From Kingdonia uniflora (Eukaryota > Streptophyta > Magnoliopsida > Ranunculales > Circaeasteraceae), in contig JACGCM010002657.1 in NCBI GenBank assembly GCA_014058105.1, positions 682,001 to 746,000 on the forward strand: a DNA stretch of 64,000 bases. The letters are read 5' to 3'. Below are positions 34,084-45,999 of the stretch, one piece after another. A program made the translations under genes and the position numbers. The number at the start of each line of letters is the position of its first letter. The stretch's first letter is position 1. Under the pieces are notes generated by a model that saw only the letters and a list, made by a program, of their open reading frames with translations, did not search any database and had not been told where the DNA came from.

Positions 34084-34672
34084 TGTAATGGTCTAATTTT
34101 ACAGCTAGAAATAATTTAAAATTAGATCTTACACCTAAGGTACCTGTGATAAGAATTAGTGTAATACAAGAACTGATACAGGTGATTTTGCGTAGAAAAC
34201 TTTTGAATAGGTAAAAAACCACGACCTCGAGTTGAGGGTTTAGTAACTGTGACTTTTATTACTTGAGGCTGATATCTTATTACATGTGATCTCTTGAACT
34301 AGAAATGTTTGATCTTGAAAGATTAAAGTTCTTGTGGTTTAGAATATAGAAATTTTGGTGTTTAGAATCTAAAAATTCCTATCTTTATCTCCTCTGGAAC
34401 TTTTTCTTTAAATAAATCTTACCAACAGTTCGTTATCATGTAGAAGTACATTCTCCTGATAATAAAGTAACTGGTAGTTAAATGTATAACTGTTAGTTCG
34501 TAGGAGACAGGTTTCTTTGACTTGTTCATATTTTGCTATAATGCTCGATCTACTCTTTTTATCAGTTTATGGTCTAGGTGTGAATGCTTATTGTACATGT
34601 CACGTGTGTAATATGTTAGTCTGATATTGAGGTTGTTCAAGTTTGGACTAGGTTAAGGGATAGGTCCTTACA
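34084..34672 (-). repeat. 3' LTR of T3
   Basis: TG...CA bounded; on the plus strand it starts TGTAATGGTC and ends TCCTTACA. Aligns end to end with 47611-48200. Confidence 0.92.
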
Positions 34673-34690
34673 ATCTCCATCTTGTAACTG
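34673..34690 (-). other. polypurine tract of T3
   Basis: On the minus strand AAGATGGAGATTG directly before the 3' LTR; the usual Tat-type plus-strand primer. Confidence 0.7.
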
Positions 34691-36280
34691 AAGTCACAGG
34701 TGGCTTTAGTTGAGAAAAAATTATTGTTGAAAAATATTTGTTAGAAATTTGAAAGATATGATGTTGAATTTGACTGGTTGGGTATTTGGTATTTATTTTT
34801 GGAAGACTGTATTTGGCATTTATTTTGGTGGAAAAGATTGATGTACTTGACGTTTGGGTTTCCCAGTAAAGGTTGTTCTTTGAATAATGATTGCTTGGGA
34901 AATCTTTTTCTGCATTAAATGCGGGTTTGGTATAAATTGTTAATGTACTGTAGCGTCTGTCATCTTTGTAAAAGTACCCAATTTCTGTGAATATCTCTTG
35001 TTGATCCCTGTCAGGAAAATGGTGATGGCCAGGTGTCGTATGAAGCAAGGTTCTTAATAAGTTACAGAAGTTACAACTACGATACTTTGGTAACCAAGCA
35101 TTAGAGATGCCCACTCCCTTACCGGTGCCACCAACATATCATGGGATGACAGAGGAGGAAGTGGCTAAAGCTGAGGATGAATACTATCACATGCGGCAGT
35201 TTTACTATGTGATTTTGTCTATGGAGCAGCGTTGGGTATGCCTTTGCCTGCTGGCAGAGGACAAGGTTGAGGAGACAGATGTGGAAGTTGGCGTACATAA
35301 CAGGAAGTACTGCCAGTATCCTGTGAAGGATTGGATCCTAAAGTAGAATCCTTCTTCTTTCTCTACCAACTCAATGGTGGTAAGGGTTACGGAGGAAGAG
35401 ATGGTGGTGGTGGAGAAGGGAGACAAAGATTGGAAATCTTCTTCTATACAATTATTGCTTTTCTTCTTAAAGGAGTGTTTCATGTTGGAGGTTGGTTCAG
35501 GCTCTTTTATAACTAGCTTCCTCAATTTCTTAAGGAATTAAGTCATGCTAGAGGGGGCCAGGCTCTGTTGCAACCATCGTAATGGCTTTTTTTGCAGAAG
35601 AGTTTCGATATGAAATAGTGTTAAAAATTGAAATATAATATAACCTGTAGATCGATCTCTAGAAAGTTCCGAAAAATTATTTTCTGTAAAGTATTATGTA
35701 AGCTTCGAGCTAATGAAAAAAATATTTGTTCAAAAATTGTGTTGATAGATCAAATTAGAAATTAGTAGTTAAATCGAACTAAAAGAAAAATATGTCGGAA
35801 TATTGAAATATAATGTTTCGTTGTTAGAAAGCGAGCTAAAATGAGTAGTATAAGTCTAACTGCTATAATGTATCGCCTTGCAATGTATTAGTCGACCTGT
35901 TGAAGATATTTGTGACGAGGTAAAAGGTACGTATATCAAACTTATTAGGTATGAAGAATTAAGCTATGAGACTAATCTGATATAGAATAAAATATGCTAA
36001 AAGAAAACATCGAGTTGTAGAGATATTTTGGAAACATGTAACATAGTAGAGAGATTGTGAAAGTTAGTTTGAAAAAGTGATGGACAATATTTAATGAGGT
36101 CGATTTGGAAGATAAGTTTAAATAACTTTCTAACATGATCTTAGGGTTTCTAGTCATGAAAAAGTGGAGTAAATATAGATTAGTATATACAGAATGGGGG
36201 GGGGGGATTTGATATGATCTTCAAGATGTTTATAAATAACGCTTGAAAGGTTATGTAGGGAGGAGGAAGAAATAAAAATT
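34691..36280. other. T3 3' region without a supported gene
   Basis: Plus-strand open frames at 35107-35346 (TYHGMTEEEVAKAEDEYYHM) and about 35375-35540 look protein-like but belong to no family I know. They may be degraded exons of an antisense gene. The rest is AT-rich; a poly-G run lies at 36197-36205. Confidence 0.35.
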
Positions 36281-36631
36281 GTGAGGACTCATTCTCAAAT
36301 AGCTTGTCATGCGTCGGAGGGGCGCTTAGCAATAAAAATGACAAAAGTGCGGGAGAGGATCTTCAGGCTATTAGATTATGATGCTTACTTACCTAAATCT
36401 AAATTTCGGTTTGACAGGTTAAATGCGAGGGCAAAGGAGTACGAGATTGGGTGTTATTTTTATTCGAGGATATTCTGTAAATTGCTGTTAGAGCCTGAAG
36501 CTCGAAAAGCTGCTGTGAGGGAAATTACTGTGGAAGAAATAACTAAGGAAGATGAGAGGATGGCGGGGGAAAAACTGATTTGGTGTAACTCTCTAGGGGA
36601 TCTTGGATGTTTCATGTATGATTATGTATGA
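36281..36631 (+). CDS. unrecognised small protein, antisense inside T3
   Basis: 116 codons, or 104 from the internal Met (MTKVRERIFRLLDYDAY). Charged and globular-looking, with DRLNARAKEYEIGCYFYSRI, KLLLEPEARKAAVREI and KLIWCNSLGDLGCFMYDY. Uninterrupted, unlike its surroundings. I do not recognise it. It lies on the strand opposite to T3's gag-pol, upstream of the antisense promoter-like TATA at 37.1 kb. Confidence 0.4.
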   Translation: MRTHSQIACHASEGRLAIKMTKVRERIFRLLDYDAYLPKSKFRFDRLNARAKEYEIGCYFYSRIFCKLLLEPEARKAAVREITVEEITKEDERMAGEKLIWCNSLGDLGCFMYDYV

Positions 36632-37960
36632 GGGAGCAAACTGAGTTAGATCGAATAATTGTATTTTGGTTGTAGGGAGAATACTTCTTATGAATTTGTT
36701 ACAGTTTTGTTGTAAATGTTGTTTGAAACTTTTGGAATTAAAATTTGAATTTTGAAATGTTTTAGTATTGGAAATGATGTCAACAGTTCTATAAGTTGTA
36801 GTAGAAGGTGGTTGAGAGAAATTATATCATCTATAAATTTTTATCTTTTGTGTAAGGGTAGAAAAAGTTCGATTGCGTATGAGAATAGAGCTATCATAAG
36901 TGTGGGAAGCTCTGAGGGAGATTTGGGTAGGAGAGAAAAAATATATATTTAAATATACGATGTGGGATAATGATGAAAATGTGTTTTAACCAAAGAGGTA
37001 CGAAATGTCTGACATTAATTATGAAAGGGACGCCTCGGTTCCAAAATTGAGGGTGGCTTGTGTGAGCCCCAATAGCTGCCGGTAGTTATAGTGAGAAAGT
37101 ATAAATAGGCATTCTTCCTCTTCATTTAAATGTTTGTCAAACTTAGAAAAATGAAATGGCATAGAGAGAGAAAGGAAAATAAGTTATAGAGATTGTTGAG
37201 AGAGGTTAAACGAAAGCAAACATCATTGCCGGAAGGAAAAGGTTACTGTGGAAGAGTAGAGCCCTTCGTTTCACAGTACTGTATTGAGAAAAGGATTGAG
37301 CGCTGCTCCAAACTCTTACTCAGACGTTAAAGGTTAGTGGTTATGATTGATTGTCCTGGTTTATGATAATCTCATGATGTTTGATGTGGAAAGTAACATA
37401 TTTATGGGTTTTCAAAATTTGAAAAGTTTGCTATTTTTAGTACATCCTTGAAAAGTTTACTTAGTAAAAACAAATATTTATGTAAATGTATGATATATAC
37501 ATTTGTATGATAGATGTATGTATAAAAGTATAGACAAAAGTTAATTGTAGAGAAAATTGATTGAATACCTTGACCTGTATGCAGGTTAAGGCGTTAGAAA
37601 TAAGCCTTATCCTCAAGCCTAAACTCAAGATGGTGATTTCAACCTAATGTCGTATTATTGAAATAATATCTGACGAACCTAAAAATATAGATATTGTAGG
37701 AGGCGTTTTGAGAACAAAGAACCCTAATGTTGTAGATTTAGATTCAGATAGTGAGGACGAAGTATAATTTTTAGATTTTCCTGGTAATTTTGTATCTTAT
37801 TCTACAAAGTCTGACGTATTTAAGGAATTCTGTAAAATCAAAAGTAATTTGGGTGGGAAATGCGGTAATGTTATAAAATACTCTAGAAGGTCATTTAGGG
37901 GATGCATTATAGAAAATGGGGAAGAATATTTTTTCTTGTTGCCAGACTTATAGCAGGGGA
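36632..37960 (+). promoter_or_regulatory. possible antisense promoter and leader within T3
   Basis: A strong TATA box AGTATAAATAGG at about 37098, a purine-rich leader, then AAGGTTAGTG near 37330, which could be a leader intron donor. Everything downstream on the plus strand (37.96-40.84 kb) encodes the antisense coiled-coil gene. Layout fits a promoter for that gene; not proven. Confidence 0.4.
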
Positions 37961-37962
37961 AA

Positions 37963-40836
37963 TTGAAGAGGAGAGTGGAGGAATCGATCTTTTTTGAGTA
38001 CTTCGATATGGATGTCCAAAAATACCTTGATCAGGGATTTTTGTGCTATCTTTCTCAGTTGGAATTCAGACTGATGTTGCTACTTAGCAATCTTGGTAAA
38101 GGTATTTTGAATACCACAGAGGCGATAAACGTCTGTGATAATCTGAATAGACTGTGGGAAGAAAATGAGGTAGATATGAGAATAATTCTTATATATGTTT
38201 TGTAGTATTATACTATGAAGTATTATGCGGCAACTAGAGGCGCATATTTTTTCTCTAGTTCTTCGCGGCCTCTATTCTTTGATCTGAATTCACCAGGGCG
38301 AGTTTGGAATGATAATATGATATGGGTGAATGGTGATTGTCTCCCGAAAATTGACGATGAACCCTTGAACCTTATATATAAAACTCTGAAGAAAGTTAAG
38401 TAATAGTTTGTGATATCGAACTGTTGTAGCTCTAGGTATGTTCTGTCTGTTTAGCAATGTACTCTACTATTTTGTAGGTCCTCAGTCGCAGGTGTCGAGA
38501 AGGGAATCACTGATTGATATTGTAGCTCGAGAAGGTTCTGAGCTCGAGATTGTTCTGAAAGAACTCAATATAAGCAGGTACAAAAGAGCTAATAGCAGGT
38601 CTGAGAAAGTACATACGTCTCAAGAAAAGAGACAAATAACAGGTACCAGATCTAGGAAGAAAGTAGCAGTGGACATTGAAGAACGTCTAGTATTAATAAA
38701 GGCTGTTCTAATATCTTTAAAGGCAGGTGCTGGGAGTGCTACGCCGTGCAAGTTAGCTCAAAGGCACCCAATGAGGAAGGTTGTGAAGGGTGGTTTGACT
38801 TTGGTGACTACTAAGAGCAGAGAGATTGAGATGAGCTCAAAGAAGAGGAGGGTGGATTCGCTTACTGCCGTGAGCGGGGCAAAGGTTATGTAGAGCAGGC
38901 CTATTGTATAAGATAAGCTGCTGGCCGTAGAGAATAGGCTCAGTGCGGTAGCTTGAGGAGGTACTGAGGAGCTGAATGCTTATCTACAGTTAGAGTTGAG
39001 CAAGGTAAGTTGATGCTCTGTATGATATTTGAACTTTTTGTTTGTTTTTGAGCTAAATGTGTCACTTTCTACTGTAGGATGCTCACATGCTGAAAGGCAT
39101 TTGTCTTGGGCTTGAGGATGAGAGGGCCAAGCTCGAGAGAGGAAAAATTGAGCTCGAGAATAGAGTGACTCATTTCGAGTCTGATCTGGCTTTGTAGTCG
39201 GAGTGCTTGGTCTCGGTGAAGGACGCGCATCGTGTGATGATGTACAAGCTCGTTGGGGAGGTGAAAAGAAACGTTGAGGAAGTTGTTGCCACTCGTGATA
39301 GCCTTGGGCATCAACTTTTCAAAGTAGGGTACTCTGTTGCTAACCTCGAAGCCATCATAACAAGACACTATGTTGAAGAGGCCGAAGCAAAAGAGGAGTT
39401 TGTAAACATTGATTTGTAGGATAAATTTGGGATAGTCTAAAAGATGTTTGTAAACATTGATTTGTATGAACTTAAAGATATGTGCCTCAGAATTGAGGAA
39501 TTAGAGAAATAGCTCTCTAAGAAGCAAAATACCTCAGAAACTCTGTTGACTTTGTAAGAGGAGCTACAGGTTAGAAAAGAGGTCGAAATATTTAACTTGT
39601 ACACTTTGCTACTCTAGAGCTGCAACGTCAAATTAGATGGAAGATATAGATTAGAATGAATGATGATAATCAAGTATGTTAGACTATCTCGGCATGTTAG
39701 GAAATTAGAACATATAAAATGTGTACCTTGAAATAGGATATAGATGCTTTTGCCATTAGTGCAAGATAACTTCATAACTTGTGGGTAAAGTGTAATCCTA
39801 GCTTGTTGACATGTAAGAAACAACAATCTATTAAAGTTGTATAAAACTAACTGTAGTATGCATTAATTGTATTTGTGAAGTATTATTGAATCGAGCTTGA
39901 TGATGCAGGTCGAGTTAGAGACTGTTTGCTTGGGCGAACAACAGACGCTTTAATACAATCACGAGTTTAGGGCTGAATTTGATAGGATGAATGAGGCATA
40001 TGAAGATAAAGAGGATCAATATGTTAAAGTATAGATCCAGTTTGCCTTGGCAACGAAGACTGTCGATGATATGACCCGACAGATCGAAAGTAAAGACGTT
40101 GAATTAAAAAAAATTGCAAAGGAGGCTCGAAGGTGTACAAACTAAATTTGCAAAGCTCAAAAGTAGGAAAGACTTGTTGATGGCAAAAGGTAAAGAAGCG
40201 GATGCTTCTCAATACCTTATCAAGTCGTTAATGGCAACAAAAATGGAGCTGCAGGGCTATGTGGCTAGTTTACAAGGTCAAATAGCCAAGAAGGAAAGAA
40301 AATTTGCAAAGGCACAAGATGACTTGGCAAGTTTCAAAAGTGTAGTTGGGCAGTTGAGTAAGGCCATGCCTGCTAAAGATATTGACCTTCGGCTTGCCCA
40401 AAAGCGGTGTAACAAACTGAATGAGTGGGTTGCGAAGTTGAAGACGGACTTATATAGTTCATACGACAAGAAGGCCAAAGTTGTAGAGAGGTCAAAGAAG
40501 AAAAAAAATATTGCTGAGATTGCGATGGCCAAGGGTGATATAGCTACAATATCAGCTCAAATTAAAGAGTTGGAAGTTAATTTAGTTCGTGTGCAAGCTC
40601 ATGTAAGGAAAGGAAATGAATGTTTAAGAGAGAGTGATTATAAGTTAGATGTTGTTCTTCATAGAGAACAAGAGTTAAATGGGGTGATTAAGAGGAAAGA
40701 TGAGTTGTTGAATAAAGCTCGTGTTGGGGGAAGTGATGTAAATGAGCTGGAGTTGGTGGAACTTCATGCTCAAGTGGAGGAGTTGAGGACGATAAATAAA
40801 TCTGAGCTGGATAAAGCTGCGGGGATAATAACATAG
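37963..40836 (+). pseudogene. antisense, intron-bearing coiled-coil gene of T3 (aORF)
   Basis: Plus-strand exons opposite to the T3 polyprotein. N-terminal globular part: SIFFEYFDMDVQKYLDQGFL, ATRGAYFFSSSSRPLFF, RVWNDNMIWVNGDCLPK (37963-38403), reminiscent of the 'putative gypsy type transposon' domain (PF04195). Then a basic linker (KKRRVDS, 38855). After an intron 39005-39077 (CAAG|GTAAGT ... CTGTAG|GATG) comes a coiled coil: AHMLKGICLGLEDERAKLER, EEVVATRDSL. After a further gap the long coiled coil 40114-40836 follows (RRLEGVQTKFAKLKSRKDLL; SAQIKELEVNLVRVQAHVRK). Some stops are present (39195). Extra antisense ORFs between integrase and 3' LTR are known from Tat elements; their role is unknown. 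Confidence 0.65.
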
Positions 40837-41745
40837 CAAACTGAGGTGATAACATGCTTAGGGTAATGTGCAGAGCAGGACGATACTCTACACAAGGAAT
40901 TATGACACCGTCATCAGAGACTAAGAAATTGGTTTGCCAAGTTAGTCATGCTTGATCGAGAAAAGATTGGTCCGGAAGAGGTAAACTAGAGGGACCTAAT
41001 GGCTGTCATTGCTTATTTTTTTGAAGAAGTAAGGAGGATTGAGTTCGAAAGGGATACCTTACATGACTGTGTGGAACTCCGAGGATTTATCTATAATGCT
41101 AATATAAATTAAGGAAAGTGCCTGGATGACATGGAAATGGAGTTAGGTTCCTGACCTACAAAATTAGTAAAGTAAGGCAAGAATGTTGTAACTGCTCGAG
41201 CTCCAGAGTTTATGGCTGCACGACCTTTTGTGTACGGGAAAGTGCAGTTGACCTACCATAAGCAAAAACCTACAAAAGTAACTTGTGGTTTATGTAGCTT
41301 ATGTATTTGTAGACATGAATAAAGATGAAAGATAGTTTTACCTGGCTTTATCTTGTGTTTGGTAGAGATCATTGATTGAAAACTAGTATTACTTTCATTT
41401 TAATCGCTGATATATGTATAGATGAGCGATTGAAAACTAGTATGACCGTTGCATTAATCTCTATACAGATGTTCGATTGAAAGCTAGTATTACCTTTGCT
41501 TTAATATTTGTATAGATGGGTCGATTAAAAGCTAGTATTACCTTTAATTTAATCAATAAGATTTAGTAGATTCTACATCAGGAGAGAGTAATGTGGGAAA
41601 AAACTTGGAACATTTTATTTAGAAGAATAGAATGTATACTGCTAGAGAAGGAAATCTCACTTTTAGAATGTAAAGAACTAGAATAGAGTAATTTGTAATG
41701 GAGAAACTAAGGATATATTGATAATATCGTTTCAATCGCCTAGTA
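40837..41745. other. gap between the antisense gene and integrase of T3
   Basis: No clear gene. From 41340 to 41560 a phrase GATYGAAARCTAGTATTACCTTTG-type recurs four times with about 60-bp spacing (GATTGAAAACTAGTAT, GATTGAAAGCTAGTAT, GATTAAAAGCTAGTAT), a weak minisatellite. Confidence 0.55.
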
Positions 41746-42870
41746 TTCTAGTTATTTGAGATTTTGACTCCTTTCTCTGTCATGAGGTAGTATGATTTAA
41801 GGCCAGTGCAGCCAACAATGAGGAAAGGGCCTTCACAATTTTCTGTGAGCTTTCAATCATATGCTTCTTTTCTGCTCTATAGGATTTCTCTGAAGACGAG
41901 ATCGTCAATTTAGAACTCACAATTTTTTACTCTTCTATTGTACGAGCTGGCTAGCATATGGTGATATTGACCAAGGTTGACAATAGCTCGAGTTTGGGTC
42001 TCATCAATCTAATTGATATTGTAGGCTAACTCAAAATCATTTTCTTTGTCTGTAAGCTCGTGATCTTTGATAGGATGGTCGTATTCTATTAGAATGATGG
42101 CTTATGTGCTGTAAGCCAGGAAGAAGGGGGAACAACTAGTTGATTGTCTTTGTGTAGTACGGTATACCCATAAGACGTGAGGAAGCTCCTGTATCCAATT
42201 TTCTTTCTCCTGTGATTAAAGCCTCATCTTGAGTCCATCCACTATTGTTTTGCTGGTAATTTCGGCCTGTCCATTGCCTTGCAGGTAGTATGGATTGGAT
42301 GGGGAATGAATGATGTAGTGCTTGTTAAGGAAGGCCATGACTTTTTTTCTAATGAGCTGCGACCTGTTATCGAATCGAATTAGGCAGGGGCATTCGAACC
42401 GTGTGATAATGTGTTCCCATATAAAAGAGATGACCACCTTTTCTCTATTTCATCAAAGAGGAACTGCTTCTACCCATTTTGTAAAGTAATCTATTACTAC
42501 GAGTAAAAAACTTTGGTTACCGGGCATATTGGTAAATTCTTCGACGAGATTGAGCGCCCACCGCTCGAAGGGCCTAAAAACCTTGCTTGCATAGAGTTTG
42601 AGTATAGGAGCTCATATCATGTGTCCATGTAATTGACATGTATCATATATTCGTGAGTACTCTTCCGCTTGCTTGCATATTCCTGGCTAGAATACTCTTT
42701 GTGTAATTACTCTATTTAGAAGGGATCGGCCTGCGGCATGGAAGCCACAAGTTCCTTCATGTAATTCTTTGAGTATTCTATCAACATTCTTCTAGAAGAG
42801 GCACTTTAGATAAGGCCCTGTCACAGATTAGTGATATAAACAACCATTCTGACCTGTACAATGCTTGGAG
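41746..42870 (-). pseudogene. integrase of T3
   Basis: Zinc-binding part ILKELHEGTCGFHAAGRSLL (about 42780), then the core HIITRFECPCLIRFDNRSQL and the segment SPSNPYYLQGNGQAEITSKT with the catalytic Glu region. Downstream sequence towards 41750 is badly eroded. Confidence 0.82.
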
Positions 42871-43980
42871 TTTTAGATCAACTGTTGGCGTTCTTTTAAA
42901 TTTGGTGGAAGGGGCTCGTCATACTTGTTCTCCTTGCCAAGGTAGACGATAAAGGGCTTCTGCCAATCATCTTCTTCTTCTTTATAGCCCCCTGTGTTGA
43001 CCGTACATACAGAATGAAGATCAATGTTGGGGGTAGACATCACTTCGATCTGTTGAGATTGTACTTCTGTACCCAAGACCTCGGCCAAATAAGCCAAGGA
43101 ATCAACACATATTATCTTGCCTCAAGGTAAATAGTTAAGAGTTACTTTTACGAATTTTCTCATCCTATCGGCAACGAGGGCTACATTTTTGATTATCTTG
43201 CCATTTTTCTTATACTGTTTTGAGTAATGGTGGATGATGGGCAAAGAATATATATACACTAAGAGCTCGGGGATGCCAAGCTCGAGTATTAAGTGGAGTC
43301 CATAAATTAAAGCTTTGTATTCTGTAATATTATTAAAATCTTCAAAATCAAAGCGAATTGATTTCCTGATTCTGCTTTTTGATGGGGTAATCAGTACGAT
43401 TCGAATCTCTAACTCTGCAGGTCCTGTTGAACCATCTGTGAAAAGCCTCTACCCTTTTCTTGTAATCCATTCAGCGTTTATCAAATGGCTTGGCGGGTGG
43501 ATCTTTTATGATTTATCCTAAAATGTTAGGATCGTGCTCCTCCCAATCGGGATCTTCAACAAGAAAATGTGTGAGAAAATCGGTAACGGCTTACTCTTTT
43601 TCAGAATGGCATTGTTCAAACTTGATATCATGCTTTACCAAACTGACCGACCATTGTTGTACTCTTTGTGATTTTTCTTTGACAAAATTTACCAGAGTGG
43701 GTAATTCATCATAACTTTGACTGGATAAGCTTGGATGTAGTGCTTAAGTTTCTATGAAGTGTAAATAAGAGGTAGAAGAAGTCTTTCAATCTTAGAATAT
43801 CTTGTTTCTACTGGAATGAGGGTTGTTGATGAAATAGACTGAATTTTTAACCTTTTCCTCAAGTCGAATGAGGATTGGGCTGATAGAATTATCTATAACT
43901 GCGAGGTAAATAATCAGTTCCTCATTATCTATTGTGGTACTCATGATGGATTGAGTTCCTAAAAAGCTACCTCGCATTCT
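42871..43980 (-). pseudogene. RNase H and extra aRNH of T3
   Basis: RNase H remnant EELIIYLAVIDNSISPILIR (about 43920). aRNH domain on 43500-43080: FNDGSTGPAELE, EYKALIYGLHLILELGIPEL, then a tail with EEEDDWQKPFIVYLGKENKY leading to the integrase. The aRNH places T3 in the Tat lineage. Confidence 0.8.
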
Positions 43981-43999
43981 TCTGTCTACTAGATCTCTT

Positions 44000-44900
44000 C
44001 GTTAGGCTGAACTTTTCCTCATTTGGTAAGAACTACTACCAGCATCGATCTGAAGATTTAGAGATGAATCGATTGATTATAGTAATCTTGCCTGCGAGTT
44101 TTTGTATGATTTTCTTTGTTTATGAAGAAGGCATATTTAGGAGAGCTCCAATTTGATCTACGTCAGCTTCAATTCCCTTATTGCCAATGAGATAGTCAAG
44201 GAACTTGCCTGAGTGTACTCCAAATTGACATTAATCAGGTTTGTTCCACATTCTGTATGAGTGTAGAATATTGAAGATCGTAGAGTGATCTGTGATATGA
44301 TCTTTGGTCTTTAAACTATTTTATAGGAGATTATCGAAATAAACTTAAACGATTTTCCCCAAGTGTGCTTTGAACATTGTAGTCATTAACCGCTGATAAG
44401 TTACGCTTATATTCTTCAGTCTAAAAGGCATGACTTTGTAACAGTAAAGTCCCATTTTAGTGATGAAAGTGGTATTTTCCTGATCGGTGTCTATGAAAGG
44501 TATCTAATTGTATCCAGAAGTAGTATCTATCATAGATAAGAACTCGTGACCTGCCATGGAATTAAGAATTTGATGAATGATTAGAAGAGAGAAACTGCTC
44601 TTCAGAGTATATTTGTTTAGATTGATAAAATCTACGTAAACTCATACTTTTCCATTCTTCTTTGGGATTGCGATAATGTTGGAAATCCAATCTGGGTACT
44701 TTGCTTCTTGAATGAATCCGACTTTAATCAAATTATTAATTTCATTGTTGACTTCATCTCGAAGACGAAGTGATAGTCTTCGTTATTTCTATTTGACCAC
44801 CGTGACGTTGTTGTTGATGCTCAATCTGTGACATGCCTTAGTTAGATAGATTGACTTCGGGCATTTCTTCGAAAGTCTAAGCGAAGATGTCTCAATTCAT
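44000..44900 (-). pseudogene. reverse transcriptase of T3
   Basis: ISNIIAIPKKNGKVWVYVDF, LSMIDTTSGYNQIPF, TKMGLYCYKVMPFRLKN are readable. The catalytic box that should be Y-x-D-D reads YFDN (about 44330), so the second essential Asp is lost. FGVHSGKFLDYLIGNKGIEA follows. Confidence 0.85.
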
Positions 44901-45199
44901 TCATAAGAAGTGAACGAGGGCTTCCTTGTCGTGCTGGACCAGCTTTGTGCCAATATAAGTACCACTTCTAGGTCCATCAATGTCTATGCACTTTGTAGGT
45001 TCTTCTGTTGAATGCTAATCATCGATGTGACTAGCTTTCTGTAATTGCTATGCAGTGTATCTGTCAGATGTATCGAGAATGGCAGAAATTATATTTTTGC
45101 AAGTTTGGGAAAGCTTTTGACTACCTTTAATTTCATAGATGTCACCGTTGTGCTTGAAGCGAAGTGCTTAATAATACGCGGAAGTGATTGATACTATGT

Positions 45200-45600
45200 T
45201 GTGGATCCAACAACGGCCCATAATCCCTAGATAACGACATTTAGCGTTGATGATGTATAATACATCATCAATTATGGCAGGTCAAGTGGTGATAGGTAAG
45301 ATGATCTTGCCTAATCTTTCTTCCTTTGAACCAATTAAGCCACTGATATCGATGTCGCTTAGAATAACTTGATCAACAAATCCCATCTGTTCGGTCATGC
45401 TCTGAAAGAAAATTTCAATACCGCTACCAGTATCAATCATCATTGTATGCATAAAAAATTTCTTCATCTTTAGCATGAAAGCCAGTGTATCACGATGAGG
45501 AAACTTGACGTGATTCATATAATAATCCTCGAATGAAATCCCAAGTAGGTGATTGCTTGATTCAGGAATAAGTTTAACTTCTCCATCTTGAGTTCTAAGA
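45200..45600 (-). pseudogene. aspartic protease of T3
   Basis: Open frame 45518-45282 with MMIDTGSGIEIFFQS: the D-T-G active site is kept. Flanked by the HRDTLAFMLKMKKF block typical of Tat proteases. Confidence 0.82.
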
Positions 45601-45999
45601 TCGCAGTACTCTAATAATTTGGATTAATTGAACCTGGAAGAGTTGTTAATTTGATGGATCTCGATCATGTTGTTGTGGTACATATGGTATAAGTGCTCTT
45701 CCTCGACTTGATCTTCGACGTGGACCACTTCGACCTGCGCCTTATAGCTATCATTCTTGTATGATTCTATATCAATAATGTACTCGTGTATTGTTTTATC
45801 TTTGAAAATATATTATAGCAACCTCTGTAAAGCATAACAGTTATCAATTTTATGATGATTTACCTTGTGATGCATGCAGTACGGTTTGCCTTCAATCGGT
45901 TTCAGTGGTTGAGATGCACGGTAGAATTTGTCATTTGCCTGCATGAGAAAAATTGCGAAGATCCGACGGATATTCATCTTGCCTGTGCTTGCCTTGGAA

